64,000 nucleotides of DNA from Sambucus nigra. Lineage: Eukaryota; Streptophyta; Magnoliopsida; Dipsacales; Adoxaceae. Within the stretch, counting starts at the first letter, position 1, and every line of letters starts with the position of its first letter. A model generated the notes under the pieces. The model was not told the DNA's origin. It was given only the letters and a program-made list of their open reading frames with translations, and made no database searches. The position numbers and the translations under genes were made by a program. Shown piece by piece: positions 33,142-46,228 of this stretch. The DNA is taken from positions 270,305,111-270,369,110 of the forward strand of contig OX422219.1 of the NCBI GenBank assembly GCA_949130495.1, given 5' to 3'.

Positions 33142-36107
33142 TGTGACACCCAGACTAATTAAATACCGGGTAGCTACTCCTTTGTTTAAATTAATACAAA
33201 CTGTCAAGTTCATTGAGTTCATAGCATCACTATCGATTTTTTTTAACAATTTCCAGCCACCTAATATTTAAAAAGTGAGTTGCCAAATTTTATTAAATTA
33301 AATTAACATGCAACCAATTACATTAAGCTAACCATACAACATCCACATCACAACCACAACAGAATAATAATGGAATAAATAAAACGAGTCTGGAGTAACA
33401 CTCCCCTGAATAATCCAAATACTGAATAAATCCCAATACAAAAGTCTGAATGAAATAGATAAATCCAAAACTGAAATAAAAGTGAATGTCTAAGAATGTT
33501 TTCTCTAAATGGAAATGGGAGACATCCCTTACCAGATGATTAACCCTAAGTAGAATCAAGTGCAGAATATAGAGGCGTCTAATACCGAGATCCTATAACT
33601 TCCACAGCAGCTATAGCACGTCAATGTAATGGAACTCCTATGTTTGGCATCCCTGTGGCTGGGCACCTAAAAAGGTTTTACAAGAAAAATAGATTTGAAA
33701 GCAAACGGGTCAGATCCCGAGGTAAAAACAGTTTAAAAATATAGCAAGTGTTTTATTGCATTAAACAGTAAATATTTTTATACACGTTAGTTACATGCTC
33801 TCACATGAGTTCCTCACCCCTGAACTAATGTGCACGCCTAACGTATACCCTTGACCCATCCTATTTATGCCGCTAACTAACTAGTCTGTACCAATACTTG
33901 TCTTTACAATATAATATAGGGGTCTACTCATATTAATCTAATATATTTAGTGTATAACTCACCCTTACATTAATCAGATTATTACATCGATTATGATATA
34001 AATTCTCACCTTTTTAATCCCATTCAAATACCTCGATTATTCGTATTCACAAATTTAACAGTGAGCCAGTTACAAGTACAAGTATAAAGTTATGAATTTA
34101 TATATACAATACGACACCCATAGGCTAAGCTGTGGTGCCCACATACTCTGCTATCGAGTCCCGCTACATCATGTACATAAGGACTACACGTTCCGAATCG
34201 CTCAGGAAGCGTATCAATAAATAAAATCACACATATTTGAGGCGAACATAGTTCACATACCCACGGGTCACGCACATACCTACGCTCTCATGATCATCTG
34301 ACTTATTAACTCACAAATAAGCCATTCACAACCCTATGTCCTTAATGTACCAATCCAAATCCCCCGTAGGCACACAAAGATTAGATGGCCCTGTTCCGAA
34401 AGCCGAGCTCCCATGATAGCGAGTATGGTAGGTATGTCACACACATTATAATCCATATATTAAACATTCACACAACTTAGATAACTTGTTATATTATTAA
34501 AGGTATATTCTCCGCCATGTACCATTAGTCTAATTCATACACTATGATTATTCTGGATGATATATAATATATTTCGTCGATACGTCTCAGGTCGTATAGT
34601 TTATAGTACTTAAAACCTAACGGAAGAGGTTACTAAGTCTCCTGTTTTTCTCACATATCAATTCAGTACTCCGAGGTCCTTGTTTATGTACCAAATCCTA
34701 ACTTATTACTCCTAAGAATTTAAATCATGTTTTCACATCATAAAATAGGAATCACTCGTCTGACACTCGTAAATTCAACACTACATTCCATCCAAATTCT
34801 AATATTTACCGGGCTTCAATTATACCCCTATTGGTCTCCCTAAAGTCCTAATATATTCACATAATCCCCAACTACAATGTGCGATGGCCGAAAACACTTA
34901 AAATATAAAAGGGGAAAAAGGTCACAGTTTTTGGGGACATCGATCGATCGACCTTGAGTATCGATTGATCGAGCCCAGTCGATCGATCGACCTATAAATG
35001 TCGATCGATTGATCAAGCAGGTGCAGGCTACGATTTTCCTTCGTTTTCAGTCCCTGTTTTGTCCCAAATCTTCATTACATGATGTTAAATCCTAAAGTAA
35101 ACATGTTGGGTCATTGTACTACCTAATTACATGATTCTTAACGTTCCATAACTCTTAAATCATTATCAAATAGACTTTTCTTGGATCAAATCATCATATT
35201 ATCATAAAACCCTATTTTTTTCTATTTTCTTCATGAACCATCATACTTCTCTTCCTAAATCCGTTTTTAATTCATCAAGGGTTATGATTTTGTTAATGTA
35301 AAACTTCCAGAATTAAACTACATGCAAATCCTATCCAAAATTTAGTTTTCTTCTCCAAATTTCATGAGTTTCAATCATTGTTCATAACTATCATAAAATC
35401 CTACACTATCATGGATAAATTATTCGCTGAAACTTAATGAAATCAAATCACTTGCCTGAGAATTGATATTATCATATGTTGATGATGTTAAGGGTTGGTT
35501 CTCTTCTTCTCTCCGGTCACAATTCTGGCGAATTGTGGTGGTGTGTAGTGGTTATGGTCTTAAGAACTTCTTGTAACTTCTCCTCTTTCTCACGTTTCCC
35601 ACTCCTTACTTTTTGACAGATAATGGCCCTAATATTGGCTGATAAATAAAGCCTAAAATTCGTGGGTCAAAATCTGTTAAAAATTAAAATGACTAAAATA
35701 CCCCTCGATTGTCGGTTTGGCCTAAAAATGCCCCGGGACCCACACTAAACCCCGGCTAGTATTTTCTGACTATTTTGACCCCTCCAAACACGTTGGCACA
35801 CTCCAAACGACCACACAGATGATGAAATTATAATTAATTTTAAATCCAATTATATTGATTCCTGACACGACTGACACGCGCATCCCAACTTAATTTTTTG
35901 AATTGTCGTATTTATGACTCGCGAAAATTTAATAAATTCAATAATAATATATTACCATATTCACCCAGTAATATTCAACATTATTATCATAATCAAATAC
36001 CAACTCTCGTCTCGCTAGTATTGTAATCCGGATTAATTTCTACTTAATTATCCCATTTAATTTAATTAATCCCATTAAATAAAATCAATAAATTACAGGG
36101 TATTACA
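33142..36107 (-). repeat. 5' LTR of Tekay-B (2966 bp)
   Basis: Starts TGTGACACCCAG and ends TATTACA. Same length and order as 25849-28816, with about 6% substitutions in the compared stretch. The palindrome cluster lies at 34939-35012. Confidence 0.95.
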
Positions 36108-36112
36108 ATACT
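36108..36112. repeat. Target-site duplication of Tekay-B, right copy
   Basis: ATACT, identical to 25844-25848. Confidence 0.93.
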
Positions 36113-37139
36113 CCTCCAAATAAAAAGAAAATAGAGGTGATAAGATCGCCCTACAAACTATATGCAAACCATATATGCACATATATGCATGGTATAGATC
36201 GAATGTGATCACATGATGGCTTAGATGGTTGAAACACACTGAATGATATTTCGTACACATAGTTGATATGTCTCAGCCAAAGCATCAACTTGGGGTGGCA
36301 ATTCGAGTTAGTCATGTCATTTTTGGGTCTCGTTAATTTTTATTTCGGTATAAGTTTTTGGTACTCTTAAATCTATACAAGCTAATTGAGTCATGTTCGT
36401 GTCATTTCAGGTTATTACCGTAAACGGGTTATCGGGTAAAAAATTATCATCTCTAGCATCAACACACCAACTATGCATACGAGGGGTATATGTAGGATGG
36501 GATTAAATAAATCATCACTAAAAATTTGATAAAATGAGATTAAATGATTTGTTAAGCTTTATTGATATTTGGTCACTACATTGACTGCAATATTATTACG
36601 CACGACTAGCATATCGCGTATGCCCCCCTAGTTTGACGAATTAAACTAGACAATACTCTAGTAATGATTTAAACTATTTATTTGAGATACCACCACATAT
36701 ATTGTGACAACTGGCAACATACATATATGGACACTTGGTTCCATAGAAAAGAGGACAAGTTCAAGCCCACTTGGGATATTCTAGTTATAAAAAGAGGGTT
36801 CCTCCTCATTTAGGAGAAAGATGATCAGGGAGCAAGTTTTAGGAGAGTGATTCTTACTCTTCTCTCCCATAAATTACCAAGAGTTTCATCACAAGTTTCA
36901 TAGTGATAAACTAGATGTTCGAGTTATATTATGAGTTTGATATGATATACTCAAGTTTAAGGGTGGTTATCTCGATTTGGCACCCCTCGTGCTATAAAAC
37001 CACCAAAATCAAGTTTTTTGACGTATCATACGGACCCACGAACAACGAAGACTTTGTTTCTGTGAAGAGATGGATACATAGACGCAACAACACTGCTCAA
37101 GTAAAAAATACGCTTGATGCGATGCTTTCCCAAATCTAG
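36113..37139. other. Non-coding, LTR-like remnant on the plus strand
   Basis: Continuation of the sequence that Tekay-B interrupted, then a low-complexity stretch (36290-36440, GGGTCTCG / CGGGTTATCGGG). A promoter-like part follows: TTATAAAAAGAGG at 36786-36798, then a leader-like run to about 37080. It resembles U3/R of an old LTR in plus orientation. No partner LTR is identified and no protein domain is seen. Confidence 0.4.
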
Positions 37140-38010
37140 ACTACTTTGCTAATGTAAAATTGTACTCCCCTCTCCCACGAAAATCCATGGCACATGACCT
37201 TATCGTGTCTTCTAAAGAGTGATTAGTTATCTCTGAGTACCCAGTTGTTTGAGGGTGGAATGATGTACTATAATATAACCGTGACCCCATAGCTTTTTGG
37301 AAGCTCCTACAAATCTCGAGTTGAACTTAGAGTCGCAATTAGATACAATGGTCACTATTACTCCATCGATTCAAATAATCTCTTTAATGATAAGTTTGGC
37401 CAATTTTTCAACATTGTCCATCGTCTTCATAGCTAAAAACTGAGAGGATTTAATCAATTGATCCATAATGACCCAAATAGAATCCACCCCCCTCTGAGTC
37501 TGTGCCAATATTACAATAAAATCTAAAAATATATTTCCCACTTGAACTCCAAAATAGAAAAATCCCAAAGCAAACTTTTAGGCCTCTGATGCTCAACCTT
37601 GACTTGTTGACAGAACAAACATTACCACATTGTCCACGACCTCTTTCTTCATGTTAGGCCACCAAAAAAATTCACCACACTCATTGTACATCTTAAACCT
37701 TCCAAGGTGAATTAAAATTTGTGATGACTGAGATCCTTCCGACATCGTAGCCTTAAAATTTTTTGTTCACGACACGCAAATCCTAGATGCAAATTTTTTG
37801 GTCATCAATCTTTAAGGATGTTCTTAAATTATTCTATATCAATCTGCATAAATTTTGTAGTTTGCGGTCCACGATCTAAGAAACGCTTATTTTCTCAATA
37901 AAAGGTGGACCTATTCTTATTTCATAAACGAGCCCTCGACATGTTGATCCTACCACTTAAATTACCACTCACTCCAAGTCCCTCAAGACATGCTCTTATC
38001 TAGTTTTCCT
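37140..38010 (-). pseudogene. Extra copy of chromovirus integrase (zinc finger and core)
   Basis: Diverged duplicate of 39160-39985. Shared phrases such as GGCCAATTTTTCAACATTG (37397 and 39400) and the zinc-finger part near 37640-37760 are in the same order. Readable protein includes VGNIFLDFIVIL and VDSIWVIMDQLIKSSQFLA, the first part of the integrase core with its Asp. Many stops. It is either a second truncated element of the same family or a segmental duplication. Confidence 0.75.
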
Positions 38011-38499
38011 CAAGGAATTGATATAAAACGATGGTCTCTAACTCTTAATCTCTCTCACTTTCTTTCTAAAGATATTCTCTTGTAGTTTGTGGTCCAAGGT
38101 ATATATTTATAGGAAGATAGGGGAACCTTAGGTCTACTTAAATGGAACCACTTTCCTTAAAATATCCTTAGTAAAATCCTTCTCGAATAACCAATGTTGG
38201 ATCCTTAAGAAATAATCTAATTGGTCCATGTCATTGATCCATATGGTGTATTTGTTTCCTGTTCTTTCTGCTTATGCACTATAAACTTCATGGTATACTA
38301 TGCCATGTTGTTGCTTACCAATAAGGCACATCATCAAACACTTAATACCCATATGTTCTAAGGTTAGGTACTTAACTCCTCAACCTTCAAGAGGTTGTGG
38401 CATGTGTACATGTGTTTCCACCTTTGGATCACTACATCCTCCACATCCTAGCAATTATGTTTTTGTTGTGAAAATAAAGAAGTTATAAAGAAAGAAAAA
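38011..38499 (-). other. Probable LTR remnant between the two integrase copies
   Basis: Sequence just downstream (minus sense) of the chromodomain end at about 38500. A TATA-like CCTATAAATATATACC lies on the minus strand at 38098-38113. This is the position expected for a 3' LTR. The ends cannot be fixed. Confidence 0.4.
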
Positions 38500-39985
38500 T
38501 TTAATCATACCTTGGAGCATCTGTCGATAATTCTCTTTCATGGTTGACTCCATCTCCTATGTAGCCTCTTCCAACGTCTAGTTTCTCCAAAGTACTTCGA
38601 CTAAGGGGATTCTTTTAGTCTTCATAACTTGTTCCAATATGTCCAGAATATATATCGGGATATCATCATAACTTACGTCCCCATGGACCTCTATATATTA
38701 ATGAGATGGATCAAATCTCTAACACATTTTCTTAGCATTAGTACACGGAATACATTATGCAAATGCTTTAACATGGGTGGTCAGGCAAGTCTATGAGAAA
38801 ATGTTCCCACTTTCTGTCCTGTTTAAAATGGTCCAACATACCTTGGACTGAGCTTGATCTTCTTTCCAAATCCCAATACTTCTTTCTAAGCGGAAACCTT
38901 AAGGAAAAGGTGGTCCCTAGGCTCAAATACCAAGTCTCTTGTACTAATATATTTTCCCAAATTTTCTTTTTTATTTGATATATCCCCAACCTCTATTTTA
39001 TCACCTTTAATTTGGTTATGGTCTATTCCACTAGAGCTGGTCCCAATGCTTATCTTCCTCTATAACATAAAGGATTGTTGAACTCTTTCCAAGCTTCATA
39101 CAAGTACATCTTTATATTTTCATTGTAATTATTATTGTAAACAAACTCTACTAATATAAAATTTTACTCCCATGTCCCAAGGAAATCCATTGCACAAGAC
39201 CTTAGCATGTCTTCCAAATCCTTATTGGTTCTCTTTGAGTACCCATTTATCTGAGGGTGGAGTGATGTACTATATTCTAACCATGAACCCATATCTTCTT
39301 AGAAGCTCTTACAAATCTTGAGGTGAACCTAGAGTCGTGTTTTGACACAATGGTCACCAATATTCCATAGGGTCTAAAAATATCTTTAATGTAAAGTTTG
39401 GCCAATTTTTCAACATTGGTTGTGGTCTTTATAGATAAAAGTGAGAGTATTTTGTCAATAGATACTTAATAACCTCAATATAATCCATCCCCTTTGAGTA
39501 ATGATAATCTTACAATAAAGTCCACATATATATTTCCCACTTCAACAGTAGAATTGACAAAGTACGAAGCAAGCTTGCAGGCATCTGATGCTCCACCTTG
39601 ACTTGTTGATAGAGCAAACATTTTCCCACATATTCCATGACCTCTTTCTTCATCTAACGTCACTAAAAAAATTCACCACACTCCTGGTACATCTTAATGC
39701 TTCCAGGGTGAATTGAAATTTGTGATGAGTGATCTCCATTTGATACCGTGGACTAAATTTTTTTGTGACACAAATCCTTGGTCATTAATCCTAAAAGAAT
39801 GTCTTTTCGTTGTTCTCTATCTATATGCATACATTTTATAGTTTACAGTCCATGGCCTAATAAACCATTATTTTCTCAATCAAAGGTGGCCCTATTCTTA
39901 GTTCATAAATGAGTACTCGACATGATGTTCCTACCACTCTAATTTCCACTGAGTTCACGTCCCTCAAGATATTATGTTATCTAGT
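38500..39985 (-). pseudogene. Old chromovirus integrase
   Basis: Zinc-finger region near 39760-39600, core start VEVGNIYVDFIVRL (about 39550-39505), then badly broken sequence with DDE landmarks blurred, and the chromodomain-like end near 38640-38500. The part 39160-39985 is duplicated at 37140-38010. No functional enzyme is possible. Confidence 0.75.
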
Positions 39986-40009
39986 TATCCTCGAGTAATT
40001 CATGAAACT

Positions 40010-40270
40010 CTACCTACTCAAGGCATCTGCCACCACGTTGAATTTTTTAGGGTGATATTTAATAAAACAAACATAAGCTTTAATTAATTCCATCCAACTC
40101 CTTTGCCTCGTGTTCAAATAATTATGGGTGAACAAATAAGTCAAACCCTTATGATCCATATAAATTTCACAAGTATCTCCGTAAACATAATGTATCGAAA
40201 ATTTTAAAGCAAAGACAATGACTGTTAACTCTAAGTCATGGGTAGGATAATGTTGTTCATTAGGCCTCAA
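40010..40270 (-). pseudogene. Old chromovirus RNase H
   Basis: [21 protein letters not shown], then [13 protein letters not shown] (catalytic Asp region), [11 protein letters not shown] and the closing [10 protein letters not shown]. It is the C-terminal two thirds of a gypsy RNase H and is intact over 86 residues. Confidence 0.88.
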
Positions 40271-40299
40271 CTACTTAGAAGCATAAGGAATGACATTTA

Positions 40300-41150
40300 C
40301 ATTCTTCATAAAACCACACCCTAGACAACATTCTGATGCATGACTATATATTATATAATCTCCTCCTTTGGCTAGGCTAACACAGGGGAGGTCACCAATT
40401 TATCCTTCAAATTTTGAAGGTTGTCTTCATACTCCATAGAGCATATGAATTTTTTTATTTTGACGGGTGAAATTATTTAAGGTTTTGACTATCTTGGAAA
40501 AGCCCTCCACAAGTCTTCTGATAACCAGATATGCCAAGGAAACTTCTAGATTCTATCATCATTATTGGCATTTCCCAATCTACAATAGTTGTGTCGTTTC
40601 CAGGGTTCATAACAAAACCATCCTTATTTACTATATGGCCGAGGAAGGCAACCTTGTCGAGCCAAAATGAAAACTTGGAAAACTTGTCTTTTATATTCTC
40701 TTTCTTTAAAACTTTAAATACTTTCCATAGGTGTTCCTCATGATCTTTCATGGTGTTACAATATATCTGTATATCATCAATGAAAACTACCAAATTTTTT
40801 TCCAAGAATGGCCTAAACAATTTCTCAATCAAATCCGTATAAGCAACGATGGCATTGGTTAACCCCAATGGAATAACTACAAACTCATTGTAACCACGTA
40901 TTATTGTCTAGGTAATCTTTTGAATGTCCTCATCCTTAATCTTTAATTTATGGTATCTCGGACTCAAAACAATCTTCAAAAAGTACTTAACATATCTTAA
41001 TTGATCAAACATCAACCCTAGACAAGGGATATTTTTTCTATACGCTCACTTTGTTCAACTTTTTATACTCAATTCATTTCTAATGGAACCATACTTCTTC
41101 TAACAAAAATCATCATAGCACCCTAAGGAGAGGTATTAGGTCTCATAAAG
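40300..41150 (-). pseudogene. Old chromovirus reverse transcriptase
   Basis: The clearest part is 40868-40473: MGLTNAIVAYTDLIEK, then NLVVFIDDIQIY with the FIDD box (about 40794-40783), FWLDKVAFLGHIVNKDGF, and SRSFLGISGY of the connection. Upstream to about 41150 the fingers and first Asp region are frameshifted but recognisable. Confidence 0.85.
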
Positions 41151-41479
41151 TTATTGCCTAAAAGGTCTTATAACTATTCTTTTAGTTCCTTCAACTCTAC
41201 GAGAGATAATCTAAATGGTTCCTTGGAAATAAGCACGACCTCAGGCATTAGATCTATTGAAAACTCTTTTTCTATCAGGAGGAAATCCTAGTAACTCATC
41301 TTAAAAAACATCTATATAGGACATGGCTACAAACACGTCATTTACATTAATTGTGAACTTCTCAAGGTCCTTTATATATGATTAATCGTCACAAAATTCA
41401 CCCCTTAATAGTCTATTACCTCTCAAAGATGATACCACCAAGGTTTTCCTAACTGGTTTATCCCCCTAAAGGTTTAACT

Positions 41480-41860
41480 TTATTTCCATAGTTTTAAAAA
41501 ATTGGATCTCCTTCCTAGCGCAATATATCTTAGCAAAGTTGGTGGAAAACCTATCCATCCCAAGGATAAAATAAAATTTACAATCTCTAAAGTGATCAAG
41601 TCAACCCTAATAGGTTCACTTTTATTATTCATGACACATCCCCTATGCATGGTCGTGAAATTTATAGTGATTCCTAACGAGGTTCCTATTACTAAGGTCG
41701 ATCTCATAGTTTGAGGCTTTGTCTTTAGGTTTAGTGGGAAAATGATGGAAACAAAGGCGTGTGTGGAACCAGAATTAAATAGTACATAATCATTTATAAA
41801 TTCCATATTAATAAAAATTGTTATCATATACATCATCGACTTCCTCAAAATCCTTGGCAT
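41480..41860 (-). pseudogene. Old chromovirus protease
   Basis: YVLFNSGSTHAFVS is the retropepsin site with Asn in place of the catalytic Asp. IVNFILSLGWIGF corresponds to the ILGMDWL region. Not catalytic as written. Confidence 0.8.
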
Positions 41861-42120
41861 TCATTATTTAAAATCTAGCTTGATTCCAAAATTTATTTGT
41901 ATTTTTCTTCTTTTTAATCTTTCATTCTTTGGTAATATGATTGATCTTGCTACAATTATATACAATTATTCCCAACGACCATCCTATTGAGTAGTGACCC
42001 TTCATCTAGCAGTTGTAACGGGTGATGATTGTAACATCATTTTCTCAAGTTGTTTGTTGTCTATAACCTTGGTCGTAGTTCTCGGCTTCCACAGCTACTA
42101 CTATGGCTGATCATTGATGA

Positions 42121-43354
42121 TACCTATCATCACCTCAAATTAGTGAGAAGCTTAAGGTTATAGTACTGTAAAACAATGGTGGAATATGAACAATAATAAG
42201 AGAATAATATACGTAACAGAGATATGAGAGACAAATAAGGAGAAGTGTTTAAGTGGTTTGATCGTGGCCTACATCCACTGTGCAAACAAGTATTAATTCC
42301 ACTTTAATGGATGGTTGGAAGCTATTGATGAGTTTTACAAGATTTCTCTCTACATAAATATTTCAACAGAGTAACAATAAGTCTTTTTAATTGCGATCCC
42401 TTGTGAAGATGATGGAGTAACCTTTTACAGTGTTAGGGGTGCATAATGTCACCACCAAGCATGCAACCAGTGTGCATGAGATAAGTGAGAAAATAAGAGA
42501 ATGCCAGTTGTCATGGCATGTGTATGCTCTAATGAGCAAATATTCACCTCACGCGTGGCTGATCTATTGTAACAGTTTTGTCCACGTGTCCTATTGGTGT
42601 CTAAACCACACATTCCAAGAAAGTTTATGATATCATCTCTATAATGTCTTTACTGGACGAGACTAACAAGGTAGCCATCCTAGTGGATGAGGCTGAGAGT
42701 GATGCCTATTCTCCAAATGTTAGGAATGGTCTCGGTCTGATGACATTGTATATGGCCGACACATGGCAGGACTAAGACTTAATAATGTTGGGTTATGAGC
42801 ATAGCAGTAAACTTCATGAATGACTGCATATATTCTTTTGATTGGGTCTCAAAGGTCGAGACTGTTTGATCTGGACCATTTTGACGTGGACATATGAGGA
42901 TGAGTCTGAGTTGCACTGAGAGGGGCATGCTGCTGGGCTGAGTCTCATCTAGAGGGGGTCACACTTATGTATATCGATCACCCCTAGACCTTAGTCTTCA
43001 ATGTATATGGAAGGTTGAGGTATAAAGTTAACTGCCATTTGATAATGTGCCACCATCTCAGTGTCAGGGCACGTCTCATCGATGTGAGTGGGCTCGAGAG
43101 GTGTCAGAGACGTCATTTCAGGGCTGAAGCTGAAATGTCACTTCAATGTTCACAAGTGGACACCTATCAATTTTTGGATGGTGTGGCGTGTTGCCAAATA
43201 AGGGACGACAGCGTGCTTCATGAGTATTGGTGCACTAATGATTTGTATGGGAAATTGTGTGAAGTCATTTTAAGGTTTAAAAATCCAAAATACATATTTT
43301 CTTCTTCTTCCTCACTTTCCTTCTTAAGCTTAACAAAGCACAAACTAGAGCTCC

Positions 43355-43397
<43 letters not shown>

Positions 43398-43640
43398 CCT
43401 TTCATTCTTTAGTTTTAGGCAACATTATCTCTTCTTTCTTCATTCCAAACATTTTTCTTCCCTAGGTAACCTTCTTTCCCTCCTTTTTAATATTTACTTT
43501 TCTCATTTCTCTTGGCAATTTCTGTGTTTCTTTAATTTCGACAAAGTTTACATTTTTTTCCCACCCTTTCTTTTGGCATTGGGATTGTTTTGGAGGTTTT
43601 TGGGTAGCATTTAACTCACACGGGGTTGTGTGTTTGGTTT

Positions 43641-43678
<38 letters not shown>

Positions 43679-44009
43679 TTGTAGGCGCTGGTTCATTTAT
43701 TTTGATAATCTTCTCCGGTGACATTCATTGTTGTTCTTGACTGGTTTCACAATAAAAATGATTAGGTTCCCTTTGATAGATCTTTAGTTAACACAAGTTA
43801 AACACCACTTATGTTTTCTTTCATGTATCGCAAATTGTGCAAGTTATAAGAATAGTTCCCCCACCTTAGAGAGAGCAAGCTTACGGAGATTCGTAAGGCC
43901 AAGATTGAGGCCGAGTCTAAACTTCCCATCATCCCTCTGTAGTTCATCCTCCCTTACTCATAACCTAACCCTATCCTGACCTAGAGTTGTCATCACCATC
44001 AGTGAATCA
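42121..44009. other. Non-coding region with microsatellites, left of Tat2
   Basis: No protein domain seen. It contains a CT microsatellite (about 43359-43395) and a GA microsatellite (about 43642-43673), each flanked by pyrimidine-rich sequence. The plus-strand open stretch at 43015-43614 exists largely because of the CT run. Part of this is probably the Tat2 LTR or the untranslated leader of the plus-strand gene that follows, but LTR ends could not be fixed. Confidence 0.4.
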
Positions 44010-44128
44010 ATGTCAGTTCCTTATTCTAGGGTTTCTTTGTCCACCTGTTCCCCAGGTTACAACCCATATCATATTCCCAAACCTCCAAATTATTAGCGGG
44101 GATTTTTGGTCGATTCTTTGGGGAATCC

Positions 44129-46228
44129 ATGCATGTACCTAACTCTCGTCTGGACGAGAGTGAGTCAGTCGATTCTAGTAATCAGAGTCACCCGCAAACA
44201 CCAACTAGTTATCTAGAAGGCGCTGAGCCCGAGGTCCTTGAATTCTCGAATGACGATGAGCTGAGGGTTGAGGTGGCATTCCATGAGCTATCAATGGATA
44301 TTACTATCTCGGCCATGACTGAGGCTAAGTTTGTGGTCCGGGATCCTTATGCCTAAGATGCCTCAACTATCCTCAGTGATGCCCGAGAGTTAGACTTAGT
44401 TCTGGGGGGACACCTCTACGGTCTTAAATCTTTAATTAAGATGAGAGTCCCCTCAGAGAATGAGAGGGCATTCAACAGTTGAGTGGAGGGCGAGATTGCT
44501 TTTTATGATAAGATAATGAAGGTTAATTTTCAAGTGATTGCCAATTCATCCTAGCGTTCGAGTTATCCTCACAAGTATCGGCCTCTCCTCTATGCAATCG
44601 ACCCCTAATGCATGGAGGAATTTTCTAGGGGTAATTCAATAATGGAAGTTATCATATAAGGCTGACCTCCCACCTAAAGTCTTTAAGGCCTGTTACATAA
44701 TTTTCTCACAGAAGTCTATACCGTGCTATTTTCATTTTGTATCTCAGAATTTTGACAAGAAGTTCATCCAAATCAACCAGACTTTTAAACATGATTGGAA
44801 ATCTCGGTATTTCTTTGTATATCATGACTAGGAGTTTGATATCAATATCTCTTCTAGCATCCATGAGCCGGGGATTCCTCTAAAATGGGGTAAGGTAACT
44901 ATGGTTGCCAAGCTTGCCCCCAGCTTGAGTTTAGATTCTCAGGAGAACATAGACTTTCTTTGTACATCCATGATAGATGACGTGCTGGTGGTCTTTGAGG
45001 ATCTTATGGATCTAGATCTACTAGCCGGGATTGGATTGGGGGTTATCTCCCTAACTAAGTTGTGTAAGTTCATTTTGTAAAATCTCTTAACTTTATTGTT
45101 ATCTTTACCCAATTTTTATTTTAAGGGACACTTATTAATTGCTTTATTTGCAGATCGTGTAACAGAAGTCAGTGACGAAGTTTGGAGAATGGAAGTTCCT
45201 ATCACTAACAACCTCTTATCTAAGATGGCTGGCAGGAATACTGCACTTTCACAACCATGGTAAAAGACAATAATAGGTGGTCCCTTATAATTGAGGGATC
45301 AATGAAAATTAAGGATGTACCCGAGGGCACTTGTGCTAGCCATCTTCAGGCACTAAATAAGATGAAAGACATATATTCCAAGACCACTATGGATGTTGCC
45401 TTCCTTATTTTTGACAATACTGTGGCTGCGACTTATCTGGCACATCTCAGTATGATGACCAAATCATTGTTCAATAGTCAGTGAAGGGCTCGAGAGGTTG
45501 TGGAGTGATTATCCTAGATTGTGGTAATCGGTACTTTGATTCCCTAGACCCCTCTTGGGTCATTGATGTTACTCTTTATCTGACTACTCAAGTAATAATT
45601 ATTATCACTAAAACATTTGTATTGCATCATCTTGCACCAACTTTTGCTTTTTATCTTGTAGTCTACGATTTCACTTCAAATCGTGCAATTATGGGTGAAG
45701 GATTCCACAAAAAATATCAAGGAGACTGAGTCCACCATCATAAAAAATGATGACCTAAATAAGAAGCTTCAGACTATTGATGAAACTCATTAGAGTCAGA
45801 TCACCGATCTAGGTAACAAGCATAGAGAGGTGATGAAAACTTATATGTTGGACCACAAAGCTAAGATGTATGAGGTCAATAATCAGATGGACCAGCTGAT
45901 CAAGGGGAAAGAAGTCGAGATTCAGTAGGTAGTGGATAAGGCAATCTCGACCTTCAAAGAGTCGGACTAGTCTTCCAACTATGCCATTCATTATCTGGAG
46001 ATGAGCACCACAACTGCCTACCGTTAGGTGATGAACATGAACCCCGACTTGGTTTCGATTGACCCCCAGCTAGGCAAAGTTCTGAAGTTGTTCAATTTTG
46101 AGGACTCCAAGAACATAAATGCTTTAAAGCAAGTTCAGGCTAAAGCTAAAATTGTAGCTGCCAAGACTACGGCGGTGACTCAGGAGGTGGCAGAGGTAAT
46201 TAAGGGAGGCAGGAATGATAAGGAGTGA
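44129..46228 (+). pseudogene. Tat2 antisense gene, putative gypsy-type transposon protein with coiled coil
   Basis: Plus-strand gene facing a minus-strand integrase. An acidic N-terminus (LDESESVDSSNQSHPQTP) is followed by a central part with LPPKVFKACYIIFSQ and DWKSRYFFVYHD. This resembles the 'putative gypsy type transposon' family (Transposase_28), found on plant gypsy elements. A canonical 90-bp intron lies at 45064-45153 (GTAAGT...TTTGCAG). The C-terminal part, 45740-46228, is Lys/Glu-rich and looks like a coiled coil, ending in VAEVIKGGRNDKE. Several stops. Function unknown. Confidence 0.65.
45064..45153 (+). other. Intron in the Tat2 antisense gene
   Basis: GTAAGTTC at the 5' end and a T-rich stretch with TTTGCAG at the 3' end, 90 bases. 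The flanking coding stretches end and restart at these points. Confidence 0.65.

Larger units (their letters stand above)
25849..36107 (-). mobile_element. Tekay-B: complete but degenerate Ty3/gypsy chromovirus
   Basis: Two LTRs of 2968 and 2966 bases flank a minus-strand interior of about 4.3 kb. Perfect 5-bp direct repeats lie outside. It has the same family architecture, primer-binding site and polypurine tract as Tekay-A. The LTRs differ at about 24 of the first 375 positions by eye (about 6%), so it is older than Tekay-A. The interior has lost most of gag, all of protease and the start of reverse transcriptase. The last two are replaced by about 800 bases of unrelated sequence. Confidence 0.95.
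38500..42120 (-). mobile_element. Old chromovirus-type gypsy interior (gag end to chromodomain)
   Basis: Read right to left: a worn zinc knuckle (YNCSKINHITKE, near 41945), protease, reverse transcriptase, RNase H, integrase, and a chromodomain tail (PLVEVLWRN, ESTMKENY, near 38600-38510). Much more decayed than the two Tekay elements, with frequent stops, and no LTR pair can be recognised. The chromodomain-like tail places it among the chromoviruses, but its lineage is uncertain. Confidence 0.8.

Noticed and set aside
43015..43614. 199-codon plus-strand open frame
   Set aside because: It is kept open by a CT microsatellite (Ser-Leu repeats) and shows no domain. More likely untranslated leader or LTR.
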